From Hylemonella sp. UBA6679 (GTDB lineage: Bacteria; Pseudomonadota; Gammaproteobacteria; Burkholderiales; Burkholderiaceae_C), in the NCBI GenBank assembly GCA_002454975.1, contig DKJZ01000022.1:1-60621 (forward strand): a stretch of DNA of 60,621 nt, written 5' to 3'. The notes under the pieces are model-generated. The model was not told the DNA's origin and searched no databases. It saw only the letters and a list, made by a program, of their open reading frames with translations. The translations under genes and the position numbers were made by a program. This document shows positions 27,004 through 34,799 of the stretch, piece after piece; within the stretch, counting starts at the first letter, position 1; each line of letters starts with the position of its first letter.

Positions 27004-27380
27004 CAAACCGCCACCGCCAGTCGCGCCAGCACGTCGACCACCTCGGGGTGTTCGCCCACGGCGGCTTGCAAGGTAAAGCGCACCTCGGGGTGCGCTGCGG
27101 TGAGGTCGCTCACCAACACCGGCAGGTCTTCACGGGCGTGTTTGCCCACGCCCAAAAACATGGGCACGATGGTGATGGCCTGCACGCCGGCTTGCACCAT
27201 GTGCGCGCACACCGTGGGCAGGTCGGGCTCGGTGAGTTCCAGGTAGGCGCAAGCCACCTGTGCATCGGGGGCCAGCGAGGCGGCGTGGCGAGCCACCGCC
27301 TCCATGGGCAAACGCCACAGGGGGTCACGCGATCCGTGGGCAAACAGCACCACACCACGCTGGCGGTTTGAGACATTCAT
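27003..27380 (-). CDS. CbiX-type small chelatase (sirohydrochlorin)
   Basis: A 125-residue single-domain CbiX-short protein. The metal-binding histidine is in LFAHGSRDPLW near residue 14, the second in VPMFLGVGKHAREDLP near 80. It inserts Fe(II) or Co(II) into sirohydrochlorin; because CysI needs siroheme, an iron role fits. The ATG at 27380 is used, as the ORF otherwise begins at a TTG two codons earlier. It is 21 bp after lptG. Confidence 0.85.
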   Translation of the reverse strand: MNVSNRQRGVVLFAHGSRDPLWRLPMEAVARHAASLAPDAQVACAYLELTEPDLPTVCAHMVQAGVQAITIVPMFLGVGKHAREDLPVLVSDLTAAHPEVRFTLQAAVGEHPEVVDVLARLAVAV

Positions 27381-27401
27381 GGTCAAGACTTCTTCAGGGT
27401 G

Positions 27402-28535
27402 TCAGCGCCGCAACACCAGCCAGGTGAAAGCGGTGAGCGAAATCAAGGAATAAATCATGCCGGGCAGGGCGGCGGTGAGCCACGGCTGCCAGTGTTGCAA
27501 CTCGCCAATGTAGCCCATGACGTTGTTGAGAAAAAAGAAGCTGATGCCGGCCATCACCCCACCAAACACATAGCCAGAAATGCCGCTGCTGCGAAAGTGC
27601 AGGTAAGCAAAGGGCAGGGCCAGCACCACCATCACCAGGCAGCTCAGGGGGTAGAACACTTTTTTCCAGAACTCGATCTCGTAGCGCTCGGCCGATTGGT
27701 TGTTGGCATTGAGGTGGCCGATGTAATAAAACAAGTCCAGCGTGGCCATGCGGTCGGGCCGCAACACGGCAGCACCCACCATCTCGGCGCTGATGGTGGT
27801 GGGCCAGCGCAAGGTCGTGAGGGTTTGGCGCTCGAGCTTGCTGGGGTCTTGGCTGGCTTGGGGCGGGGTTTTACCCTCGATTTTGGGTTTGAACTCGGTG
27901 CGCTCGGCCAGGCTGAGCAACCAGGCATCGTCTTGAATGAGGGCGGTTTGCGCTTTGCTCAGGCTGACCAAAAAGCCCTGGTTGTCAAACTCAAAAATAC
28001 GCACGCCTTGCAAAGAGCCATCGGGGGCCAAAGACGCCACGTTCACCGCAAACTGCCCAAAGGTTTGCTTCTCTTTGAGCCAGGCGCCGGTTTGGCCCAC
28101 ACTGATGTTGCCCTGATAACGTGCTTTGAGCAGTTGCGCGGTGCGGTCGGCCCAAGGCGCGAGGTAGTCCCCAATCACAAAGGTCACCACCACAAACACC
28201 ACGCCGGTCACCAGCAAGGTGCGCAGCGCGCGCCATGGCCCCAGTCCGCTGGTGCGCAAGATCGTGAACTCTGAGCTTTGGGCCAAGCGCGTCATCACAA
28301 AAATGGTGCCAATCAGCACGGTGATGGGCAGCAACTCGTACAAATGGCTGGGTATCAAGAGCGCCACATAGCTCAAGGCCTGCGGAATCTTGTAGGCCTC
28401 GCCCAAGCCTGGGCGACCGATGGCGGGCAGTTGGTCCACCAGGTCGAAAAACGAAAACAGGGCCAAAAATGCCAAGGTGACAAACAGCACGGCTGAGAAG
28501 ACCTCGCCGTAAATCAGGCGGCGTATGGTTTTCAT
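27402..28535 (-). CDS. lptG: LPS export ABC transporter permease LptG
   Basis: One of the two LptB2FG permeases that extract LPS from the inner membrane. The 377 residues show six membrane helices (three at each end) and a periplasmic beta-jellyroll domain between about 110 and 270. Conserved features include the N-terminal RRLIYGEVFSAVLFVTLAF helix and LRTSGLGPWRAL near 95 (coupling helix). The ATG overlaps the lptF stop (ATGA). Confidence 0.95.
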   Translation of the reverse strand: MKTIRRLIYGEVFSAVLFVTLAFLALFSFFDLVDQLPAIGRPGLGEAYKIPQALSYVALLIPSHLYELLPITVLIGTIFVMTRLAQSSEFTILRTSGLGPWRALRTLLVTGVVFVVVTFVIGDYLAPWADRTAQLLKARYQGNISVGQTGAWLKEKQTFGQFAVNVASLAPDGSLQGVRIFEFDNQGFLVSLSKAQTALIQDDAWLLSLAERTEFKPKIEGKTPPQASQDPSKLERQTLTTLRWPTTISAEMVGAAVLRPDRMATLDLFYYIGHLNANNQSAERYEIEFWKKVFYPLSCLVMVVLALPFAYLHFRSSGISGYVFGGVMAGISFFFLNNVMGYIGELQHWQPWLTAALPGMIYSLISLTAFTWLVLRR

Positions 28536-29623
28536 GCGGCGGCCTTGGGTTTGGGCAGCCGCAAGTGCCAGTTGTGGTGGCGCTTGAGCAGCAGCAGCAC
28601 CGCCAGCACCGCCACCCCGCCGTGCAGCCCGAGCATGAAGCCCACAAAACTGAGCTGCTGGCTGGCCACCCAGTTTTGCCCCAGGCTGAGCAAGTTCAAG
28701 TACACCTGGAAGGCCAGCAAAGAAAACACCAGGTTCCATGAGCGGCCCACCCGCGGGTTCACGCGGGTCGCAGCCAGAGCGATGATGAGCAGGTTCAAAG
28801 CAGCCAGCGCAAAGCCCGAGCGAAACGCAATTTCCCCCAGGTGCACGGGCGTGGGGTCGGCCAGCAAGGTCAGGGTGGAGACGGTGTTGAGCGGCACCTC
28901 GGGCTTGGCGCCCAACACGCCTTGCTCGGCCAAAATGCGGTAGCTTTCAAACGCCATCACCCGCAAACTGGTTTGGCCAATTTGGCTCTCCAGGCGTTGG
29001 CCGTTTTCCAGCAGCAAAAAGCGGTCTTCGCCCTCAGTCACCACGCGCCCGCTGCGCGAGGTGGTGACGGTTTCTTTACCCGCCTCGGTGGTGGCAATGA
29101 ACACATTGCTGGCGGTTTGCTGGGCCATCAAGCTTTTTTCAATGAAAAACACCTTGCTGCCCCCGCCCGACTCTTGAAATTGCCCGGGTTGCACACGCTC
29201 AAGGTCACCGCGGCTTTCATAGCTTGATTTCATGTCCTCGACCTGCTGGTTCGACCAAGGCAGCACAAACAGCGCCAGACCCGCCACGGCCAGCAGCACT
29301 GGCCAAGCGAAACGCAAAATCGGGCGCAGCACCTGGCCCAAACCCACGCCGCTGTTGAACCAAATCACCATTTCCGAGTCGCGGTACATGCGCGTCAAGG
29401 TTGAGACCGTGGCCACAAACAGGCCCATGGTCATGATGTTGGGCAAAAAAGCCAGCACGTTGTAGCCCATGACCAGCATCACATCCGAGGGGTTGAAGCT
29501 GCCGCGCGAGGCCTGACCCAGGGTGCGGATGAGCGTCATCGTCATCACCACCGTGACCAGCACGATCAATGTGGCCCCGAAACTTCGGGCCAACTCCTTG
29601 CGGATGGTGGAATGGAATAACAT
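28532..29623 (-). CDS. lptF: LPS export ABC transporter permease LptF
   Basis: A 363-residue LptF with the same architecture as LptG. The N-terminal helix MLFHSTIRKELARSFGATLIVL, a coupling-helix segment MYRDSEMVIWFNSGVG near 75, and two C-terminal helices pairs are visible. First gene of an eight-gene minus-strand unit. It is divergent from pepA with only 23 bp between start codons, the arrangement common in Beta- and Gammaproteobacteria. Confidence 0.95.
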   Translation of the reverse strand: MLFHSTIRKELARSFGATLIVLVTVVMTMTLIRTLGQASRGSFNPSDVMLVMGYNVLAFLPNIMTMGLFVATVSTLTRMYRDSEMVIWFNSGVGLGQVLRPILRFAWPVLLAVAGLALFVLPWSNQQVEDMKSSYESRGDLERVQPGQFQESGGGSKVFFIEKSLMAQQTASNVFIATTEAGKETVTTSRSGRVVTEGEDRFLLLENGQRLESQIGQTSLRVMAFESYRILAEQGVLGAKPEVPLNTVSTLTLLADPTPVHLGEIAFRSGFALAALNLLIIALAATRVNPRVGRSWNLVFSLLAFQVYLNLLSLGQNWVASQQLSFVGFMLGLHGGVAVLAVLLLLKRHHNWHLRLPKPKAAA

Positions 29624-29646
29624 TGCTGAGAAGGAAAACCCCGATT

Positions 29647-31095
29647 ATGAACTTTCAACTCAAGTCCGCCTCGCTGCACCAAGCCTCGCAACAAAAATCT
29701 GACGCCTTGCTGGTGTTGGTGCCCGAGCACTTCAAAGGCGAGAAAGACGGGCTCTCCGGCCTGGTTCAACACACCTTGAGCCAAGGCGACCTGCAGGCCA
29801 AGCCTGGCAAGTGGTTGGCCATGCACCGCCCCAGCGGCATGCTCAGCACCCGCGTCATGCTGGTGGGGGTGGGCGAGGGCAAGCCCGCCCACATCCGCAG
29901 TGCGGTGCAGGCCGGCTGGCAGGCTCTGCGCGCAGGCACCTTGCCGCTCAAAACCCTCAGCGTGGTGTTTGCGGTTCAACCCGAGGCCGCAGCGGTGCGC
30001 GCGGCAGTGACTGGCTTGGCCGATGCCAGCTATGTGTACACGACCACCAAAAAAGCCGCCGAGGCGCGCACCCTGGACAAGGTCTTGGTCAGCGTGCCCG
30101 ATGCCAAGCCGCTGCAAAGCGCCTTCAAGCTTGCCACGGCCACCGTGCTGGGCGTTGAGATGGCCAAAGAGTGGGCCAACCGCCCCGCCAACCACGCGAC
30201 GCCAACACTGTTGGCCAATGCCGCCAAAGGGCTGGCCTCAGCCGCCACAAAAATCAGCTGCCAGGTCCTAGGCCCCAAAGAAGTGGCCAAGTTGGGCATG
30301 GGTTCTTTCATGTCGGTGGCCCAAGGCTCGCACGAGCCCCTGCGCTTTGTGGTCTTGAATTACCAAGGTGCGGCCAAAACCGTGGCGCCCACGGTACTGG
30401 TGGGCAAGGGCATCACCTTTGACACAGGCGGCATTTCCATCAAGCCTGCTGGCGAAATGGACGAGATGAAGTTCGACATGTCGGGTGCTGCCAGTGTGTT
30501 GGGGGTGTTCAAAGCCTTGGGCGAGTTGCAGCCAAAAATCAATGTGGTGGGCTTGATCCCTGCGGCAGAAAACATGCCCAGTGGCACGGCCATCAAGCCT
30601 GGCGACGTGGTCACCAGCATGAGCGGCCAGACCATTGAGATTTTGAACACCGATGCCGAAGGCCGCTTGGTTTTGTGCGATGCACTCACCTATGCCGAGC
30701 GTTTCAAGCCTAAAGCGGTGATCGACATCGCCACCTTGACGGGGGCGTGTGTGATTTCGCTGGGCGCGGTGCGCAGCGGCATGTTTGCCACGCAAGACCA
30801 CCTGGCCGAGGCCTTGATGCAAGCTGGCGCGGCCGCGCAAGACCTGTGCTGGCGCCTGCCGCTCGACGATGAGTACGCCGAAGGCCTCAAATCGAATTTT
30901 GCCGATGTGGCCAACGTGGGCGGACGTGCAGGCGGGGCCATCACGGCGGCCAAGTTTTTGCAGCGCTTTGCCGGCAAATTTGACTGGGCGCACCTTGACA
31001 TTGCTGGCACCGCTTGGAAAAGTGGCGCAGCCAAAGGCGCCACGGGCCGCCCAGTGGGCCTGTTGCTGAGCTATCTGATGGGTGACAAGGCTTGA
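29647..31095 (+). CDS. pepA: Leucyl aminopeptidase
   Basis: A 482-residue M17 di-zinc aminopeptidase. Metal and catalytic residues lie in VGKGITFDTGGISIKP near 257 (Lys, Asp), KFDMSGAA near 277, and the signature NTDAEGRL near 336. It removes N-terminal residues from peptides in the cytosol; some homologues also bind DNA. An AAGGA SD lies 11 nt before the ATG. Its product may handle peptides brought in by the yej importer further on. Confidence 0.97.
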   Translation: MNFQLKSASLHQASQQKSDALLVLVPEHFKGEKDGLSGLVQHTLSQGDLQAKPGKWLAMHRPSGMLSTRVMLVGVGEGKPAHIRSAVQAGWQALRAGTLPLKTLSVVFAVQPEAAAVRAAVTGLADASYVYTTTKKAAEARTLDKVLVSVPDAKPLQSAFKLATATVLGVEMAKEWANRPANHATPTLLANAAKGLASAATKISCQVLGPKEVAKLGMGSFMSVAQGSHEPLRFVVLNYQGAAKTVAPTVLVGKGITFDTGGISIKPAGEMDEMKFDMSGAASVLGVFKALGELQPKINVVGLIPAAENMPSGTAIKPGDVVTSMSGQTIEILNTDAEGRLVLCDALTYAERFKPKAVIDIATLTGACVISLGAVRSGMFATQDHLAEALMQAGAAAQDLCWRLPLDDEYAEGLKSNFADVANVGGRAGGAITAAKFLQRFAGKFDWAHLDIAGTAWKSGAAKGATGRPVGLLLSYLMGDKA

Positions 31096-31144
31096 GATTG
31101 CCCTTGACTGCGTTTTTTGCTTTTGTTTTTGCTTTTGAAACCGC

Positions 31145-31573
31145 ATGACCCAGGTCGCTTTTCATTTCAACGCGCCCGACAAGCTGCACTACGCCGCGCG
31201 TTTGCTGCGCAAAGCCAGCGCGCAGGGCGCCAAGGTGGCGGTGGTGGGGCTACCGGAAGAATTGCAGGCGCTGGACACTCAGTTGTGGACACTCTCGCCC
31301 CAAGATTTCATCGCCCATGCGGCTTGGCCAGCCCAGCCGCAGGTGTGGCAGGCCTCGCCCGTGCTGCTGTGCGAGACGCCTGCGCAAAGCCACCACCGCG
31401 AGGTCTTGCTCAATTTGGGCCACAGCGTGCCTGAGGGCTATGGTGAGTTTGCCCGCCTCATTGAGGTGGTGACGGTGGACGACGCTGAGCGTCAGTCGGC
31501 GCGCGTGCGCTGGAAGCATTACACCGAACAGGGTTTGAACTTGCTGCGGCATGATGTTGCCGTGCAAGGGTAA
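31145..31573 (+). CDS. holC: DNA polymerase III chi subunit
   Basis: A 142-residue HolC, the clamp-loader accessory that contacts SSB. The N terminus MTQVAFHFNAPDKLHYAARLLRKA and the C-terminal RVRWKHYTEQGLNLLRHDV helix match the family. It follows pepA by 49 bp, as in many Proteobacteria. That gap contains a T-rich TTTTGC repeat on the plus strand. Confidence 0.93.
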   Translation: MTQVAFHFNAPDKLHYAARLLRKASAQGAKVAVVGLPEELQALDTQLWTLSPQDFIAHAAWPAQPQVWQASPVLLCETPAQSHHREVLLNLGHSVPEGYGEFARLIEVVTVDDAERQSARVRWKHYTEQGLNLLRHDVAVQG

Positions 31574-31598
31574 TTTTTTAGCCAACAAGGAGATGAAC

Positions 31599-32771
31599 AT
31601 GACTTTCAAAACCCCTTTGACCCTGATTGCTGCTGCCACGCTCCTGGTGGCGTGTGGCAAAAAAGAAGAAGCACCCAAAGCTGCCCCAGCGCCTGCTGCT
31701 GTGGTGGTGAAAATCGGCCACGTGGGCCCCATCAGCGGCGCCATTGCCCACTTGGGCAAAGACAACGAGAACGGCGCGCGCCTGGCGGTTGAAGAACTCA
31801 ACGCCGCAGGCGTGACCATCAACGGTCAAAAAGTGACCCTGGAGCTGGTGGCTGAAGACGACGCCGCCGACCCCAAACAAGGCACGGCCGTGGCGCAAAA
31901 GCTGGTGGACGCCAAAGTGGCCGGTGTGGTGGGCCACCTCAACTCGGGCACCACGATCCCGGCTTCCAAAATTTACAGTGACGCAGGCATCCCGCAAATT
32001 TCGCCCTCGGCCACCAACCCCAAGTACACCCGCCAGGGCTTCAAAACCACTTTCCGCGTGGTGGCTGACGATGTGCACCTAGGCTCCACCCTGGGCCAGT
32101 ACGCGGTGAAAACGCTGAGTGCGAAAACCATCGCTGTCATTGACGACCGCACGGCTTACGGCCAAGGCGTGGCTGAAGAGTTCACCAAAGCCGCCGAAGC
32201 CGCTGGCGCCAAGATTGTGGACAAGCAGTTCACCAACGACAAAGCCACCGACTTCAACGCCATCTTGACCGCCATCAAGGCCAAAAAGCCTGATGTGATC
32301 TTCTTCGGTGGCATGGACGCGGTGGGCGGCCCCATGCTCAAGCAAATGAAATCGCTGGGCATCAAGGCCAAGTTCATGGGCGGTGACGGCATTTGCACCA
32401 CCGACCTGATCAAGTTCGCGGGCGACGCCATCGGTGAAGAGCAGGTGTACTGCGCCGAAGCCGGTGGTGTGGAAGGCGAGGGCAAGGCGGGCATGGACGA
32501 CTTCCGCGCCAAGTTCAAAACCAAGTTCAACGCCGATGTGCAGCTGTACTCGCCCTATGTGTACGACGCGGTCAAGGTCATGGTGGCAGCCATGGTCAAA
32601 GCCAATTCGTCGGACCCTGCCAAGTACTTGCCCGAGCTGGCCGCCACGGCTGACTTCAAAGGCGTGACCGGCCCCATCACCTTTGACGAGAAGGGCGACA
32701 TCAAAAACGGTGCGCTCACCCTGTTGACCTACAAAGGCGGCCAGCGCACGCAGATTGCGGTGATTCGCTGA
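31599..32771 (+). CDS. Branched-chain amino-acid ABC transporter substrate-binding lipoprotein (LivK/LivJ type)
   Basis: A 390-residue periplasmic binding protein. The signal ends in a lipobox LLVACG near residue 16-21, followed by a Lys/Glu/Ala/Pro-rich linker, so it is probably a lipoprotein. The two-lobed periplasmic ANF-type fold has the HLNSGTTIPASKIY and SPSATNPKYT segments that bind the amino-acid backbone. An SD AAGGAG (31587-31592) sits 6 nt before the ATG at 31599, which decides for this start over the ATG at 31593. No liv permease genes are adjacent. A terminator follows. Confidence 0.9.
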   Translation: MTFKTPLTLIAAATLLVACGKKEEAPKAAPAPAAVVVKIGHVGPISGAIAHLGKDNENGARLAVEELNAAGVTINGQKVTLELVAEDDAADPKQGTAVAQKLVDAKVAGVVGHLNSGTTIPASKIYSDAGIPQISPSATNPKYTRQGFKTTFRVVADDVHLGSTLGQYAVKTLSAKTIAVIDDRTAYGQGVAEEFTKAAEAAGAKIVDKQFTNDKATDFNAILTAIKAKKPDVIFFGGMDAVGGPMLKQMKSLGIKAKFMGGDGICTTDLIKFAGDAIGEEQVYCAEAGGVEGEGKAGMDDFRAKFKTKFNADVQLYSPYVYDAVKVMVAAMVKANSSDPAKYLPELAATADFKGVTGPITFDEKGDIKNGALTLLTYKGGQRTQIAVIR

Positions 32772-32792
32772 CAAACCCGCGGGCCACATGAC

Positions 32793-32823
32793 AAAGGGTC
32801 TGCTGCGTGCAGCCCCTTTTTTT
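32793..32823 (+). terminator. Intrinsic terminator after the LivK-type gene
   Basis: AAAGGG / CCCTTT outer stem and GCTGC / GCAGC inner stem, followed by seven T. It lies 23 bp before the next start. Confidence 0.88.
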
Positions 32824-32845
32824 CATCAACAGGCTTGCAACACAC

Positions 32846-33418
32846 ATGGAAGCTTTTTTGATCTCCACCGGCGTGGTGGCTTTGGGTGAAATGGGTGACA
32901 AAACCCAGCTGCTGGCCATGTTGCTTGCGGTGAAGTTTCGCCGGCCTGTGCCCATCATTGCGGGCATTTTGGTGGCCACGCTGGCCAACCATGCCTTGGC
33001 GGGTGCTTTGGGCGATGGGGTGGCTGACCTGATGGGGCCAGATGTGTTGCGTTGGGTGATTGGCTTGTCTTTTTTGGCCATGGCTGGCTGGATGCTGGTG
33101 CCCGACAAGGTCGACGACGATGACACTGCCACGCCGCCGCGCCTGGGGGTGTTTGCCACCACCGTGCTGGCGTTTTTCTTGGCCGAAATGGGCGACAAAA
33201 CCCAGGTTGCCACGGTGGCTCTGGCCGCGCGTTACAACGACTTTGTGCCCGTGGTGCTGGGTACCACCTTGGGCATGATGTTGGCCAATGTGCCTGCCGT
33301 TGTGTTGGGCGAAAAAATTTCTTCTTGGGTGTCGATGCGCCTGGTGCATGCGGCCTCAGCCATGATTTTTGCTGTGCTGGGCCTGCTCACATTGCTCAAT
33401 GTGGGGCGCCTGTTTTAA
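32846..33418 (+). CDS. TMEM165/GDT1 (UPF0016) family cation transporter
   Basis: A 190-residue membrane protein with six hydrophobic helices in two repeats, each opening with the family motif E-x-G-D-K-T: EMGDKTQLLAML near residue 15 and EMGDKTQVATVA near 116. An acidic linker (DKVDDDDTA) separates them. Family members move Mn2+ or Ca2+ out of the cytoplasm in exchange for protons. The ATG at 32846 is chosen because it gives the family N terminus; it lies just after a terminator, so it needs its own promoter, not recognised. Confidence 0.9.
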   Translation: MEAFLISTGVVALGEMGDKTQLLAMLLAVKFRRPVPIIAGILVATLANHALAGALGDGVADLMGPDVLRWVIGLSFLAMAGWMLVPDKVDDDDTATPPRLGVFATTVLAFFLAEMGDKTQVATVALAARYNDFVPVVLGTTLGMMLANVPAVVLGEKISSWVSMRLVHAASAMIFAVLGLLTLLNVGRLF

Positions 33419-33460
33419 CCGTCATCTCGGCGCCAGCCTGCAGTGAGTGGTGCTCAACGG

Positions 33461-33520
33461 TGCTAAGCGTGACTGAGCGTGGCTAAGCGTGGCTAAGCGT
33501 GGCTAAGCGTGGCTAAGCGT
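33461..33520. repeat. 10-bp tandem repeat before tRNA-Ser
   Basis: Six units of GGCTAAGCGT: 33461-33470 and 33471-33480 are degenerate, 33481-33520 are four perfect copies. A weaker unit precedes. The period is close to one helical turn. Confidence 0.95.
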
Positions 33521-33572
33521 AGGTGGGCGAAGCTTTTTTACGCCAGGACCTCATGGTGCTGCGATCCTCGGC

Positions 33573-33578
33573 TAGAAT
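33573..33578 (+). promoter_or_regulatory. -10 element of the tRNA-Ser promoter
   Basis: TAGAAT lies 10 bp before the mature tRNA 5' end. A matching -35 is not clear. Confidence 0.5.
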
Positions 33579-33588
33579 AGATGGCTCT

Positions 33589-33678
<90 letters not shown>

Positions 33679-33680
33679 GA

Positions 33681-33717
33681 AAAAGCAACAACGCGTCTTC
33701 GGGCGCGTTTTTGCTTT
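33681..33717 (+). terminator. Terminator of tRNA-Ser
   Basis: AAAAGC...AACGCG stem pairs with CGCGTT...GCTTT around a TCTTCGGG loop, with a T run. Confidence 0.85.
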
Positions 33718-33909
33718 GTGCGCCCGATCTTTGCAGCCGCATCGCCCGGTTCATCGAACCCTTCCTAGGGTTTCGGTGGGGTATGCAGGGCTTGCGTTCA
33801 CTTGTAAGATCTGGCTAGTACCGCGAACTCGGTGCAGCATCGTCTGCGCTTAGCCGCCATGGAGTCGGGCACATCCTTGTCCCATCCTGCGTGCGATTCC
33901 GGGAGTCCT

Positions 33910-34799
33910 ATGTCAAGTAGCCGTCAGTTGAAAGCACCTCAGAGGCACGCCGAGCTGACGGGCTTTGATGCCTGTAAGCAATCTTTGCTCTCGGTCATTG
34001 AGTCGCAAATCCTGCCGCAGCTTGTGTTGGCCCACGCCGATCGCAGCGAGCACCATAGAAACCAAGCCTCTTACGGCCTCAAAGACCGTGCCTTGGGGGC
34101 AACAACCAGCTTGACCAGGCCGAGGTGGCGTTTTCCCCGTCTGAGGCTGCCACGGTGGAGTTTGCACACCTGTGTTGCTTAGAAGACGAGCAACCTTGCC
34201 AAGACTATGTGGACCGCTTGATTGCCCGCCACAACAGCACGCCGAGTTTGCTGCTCAACCTCATCACACCGGCTGCGCGCTACCTGGGTGAGTTGTGGAC
34301 ACAAGACCGGCTGGATTTTTCGCATGTGACCATCGGTCTGATTCGCATGCAAAACATGACGCACCACTACGGTTTTTTGAACCGCCGTTTGTCAATGGCA
34401 GCCGGCGACAAGCGGCGTGTCTTGGTGGCCGCAGCACCAGGCTCTCAGCATTTGCTGGGCTTGGCCATGGTGTCTGAATTTTTTGTGCAGGCCGGCTGGG
34501 ACGTGACGGTGGAGGTGGCCACCACCGCGCAAGAGCTCATGAGCGCGGTGCACAAAGACTGGTTTGAGTTGGTGGGCCTCTCGGTGGGGTTGGTGGAGCA
34601 GCTCGAGGGCTTGCCCCAGCTCGTGTCGCAGTTGCGCCAGGCCTCGGTCAACCCGCATTTGGCGATCATGGCTGGGGGCGCGGCCTTCACCACGCCAGGC
34701 ACCACGGCGCCAGATTACGGCTGCGATTCGGTGTGCACCGACCCCCTGCAAGCCATGGACATTGCCGCTGGCTTGGCCAAGCAGCAAAAAAGCGCTTAA
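33910..34799 (+). pseudogene. AerR/PpaA-like B12-binding-domain regulator, frameshifted
   Basis: Two frames together give one protein of about 296 residues. The first, from ATG 33910 (SD-like GGGAG before it), has LLSVIESQILPQLVLAHADR, the N-terminal helix of AerR/PpaA-type proteins, and ends at a stop near 34183. The second, open from GTG 34125, has LITPAARYLGELWTQDRLDFSHVTIGLIR and the cobalamin-domain motif APGSQHLLGLAM, whose His is the family's cofactor-face residue. One added G in the five-G run at 34095-34099 joins them (RALGGNNQLDQAEVAFSP). AerR/PpaA proteins tune the PpsR/CrtJ photosynthesis repressor, which fits the LH2 genes 8 kb away. Stops of this gene and the kinase overlap. Confidence 0.75.

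Noticed and set aside
33461..33520. 10-bp repeats as a CRISPR array
   Set aside because: Units abut with no spacers and no cas genes are present.
33832..34182. ORF 33832-34182 as an independent 116-aa gene
   Set aside because: From 33910 it is the N-terminal part of the frameshifted AerR-like gene; the earlier start lacks an SD.
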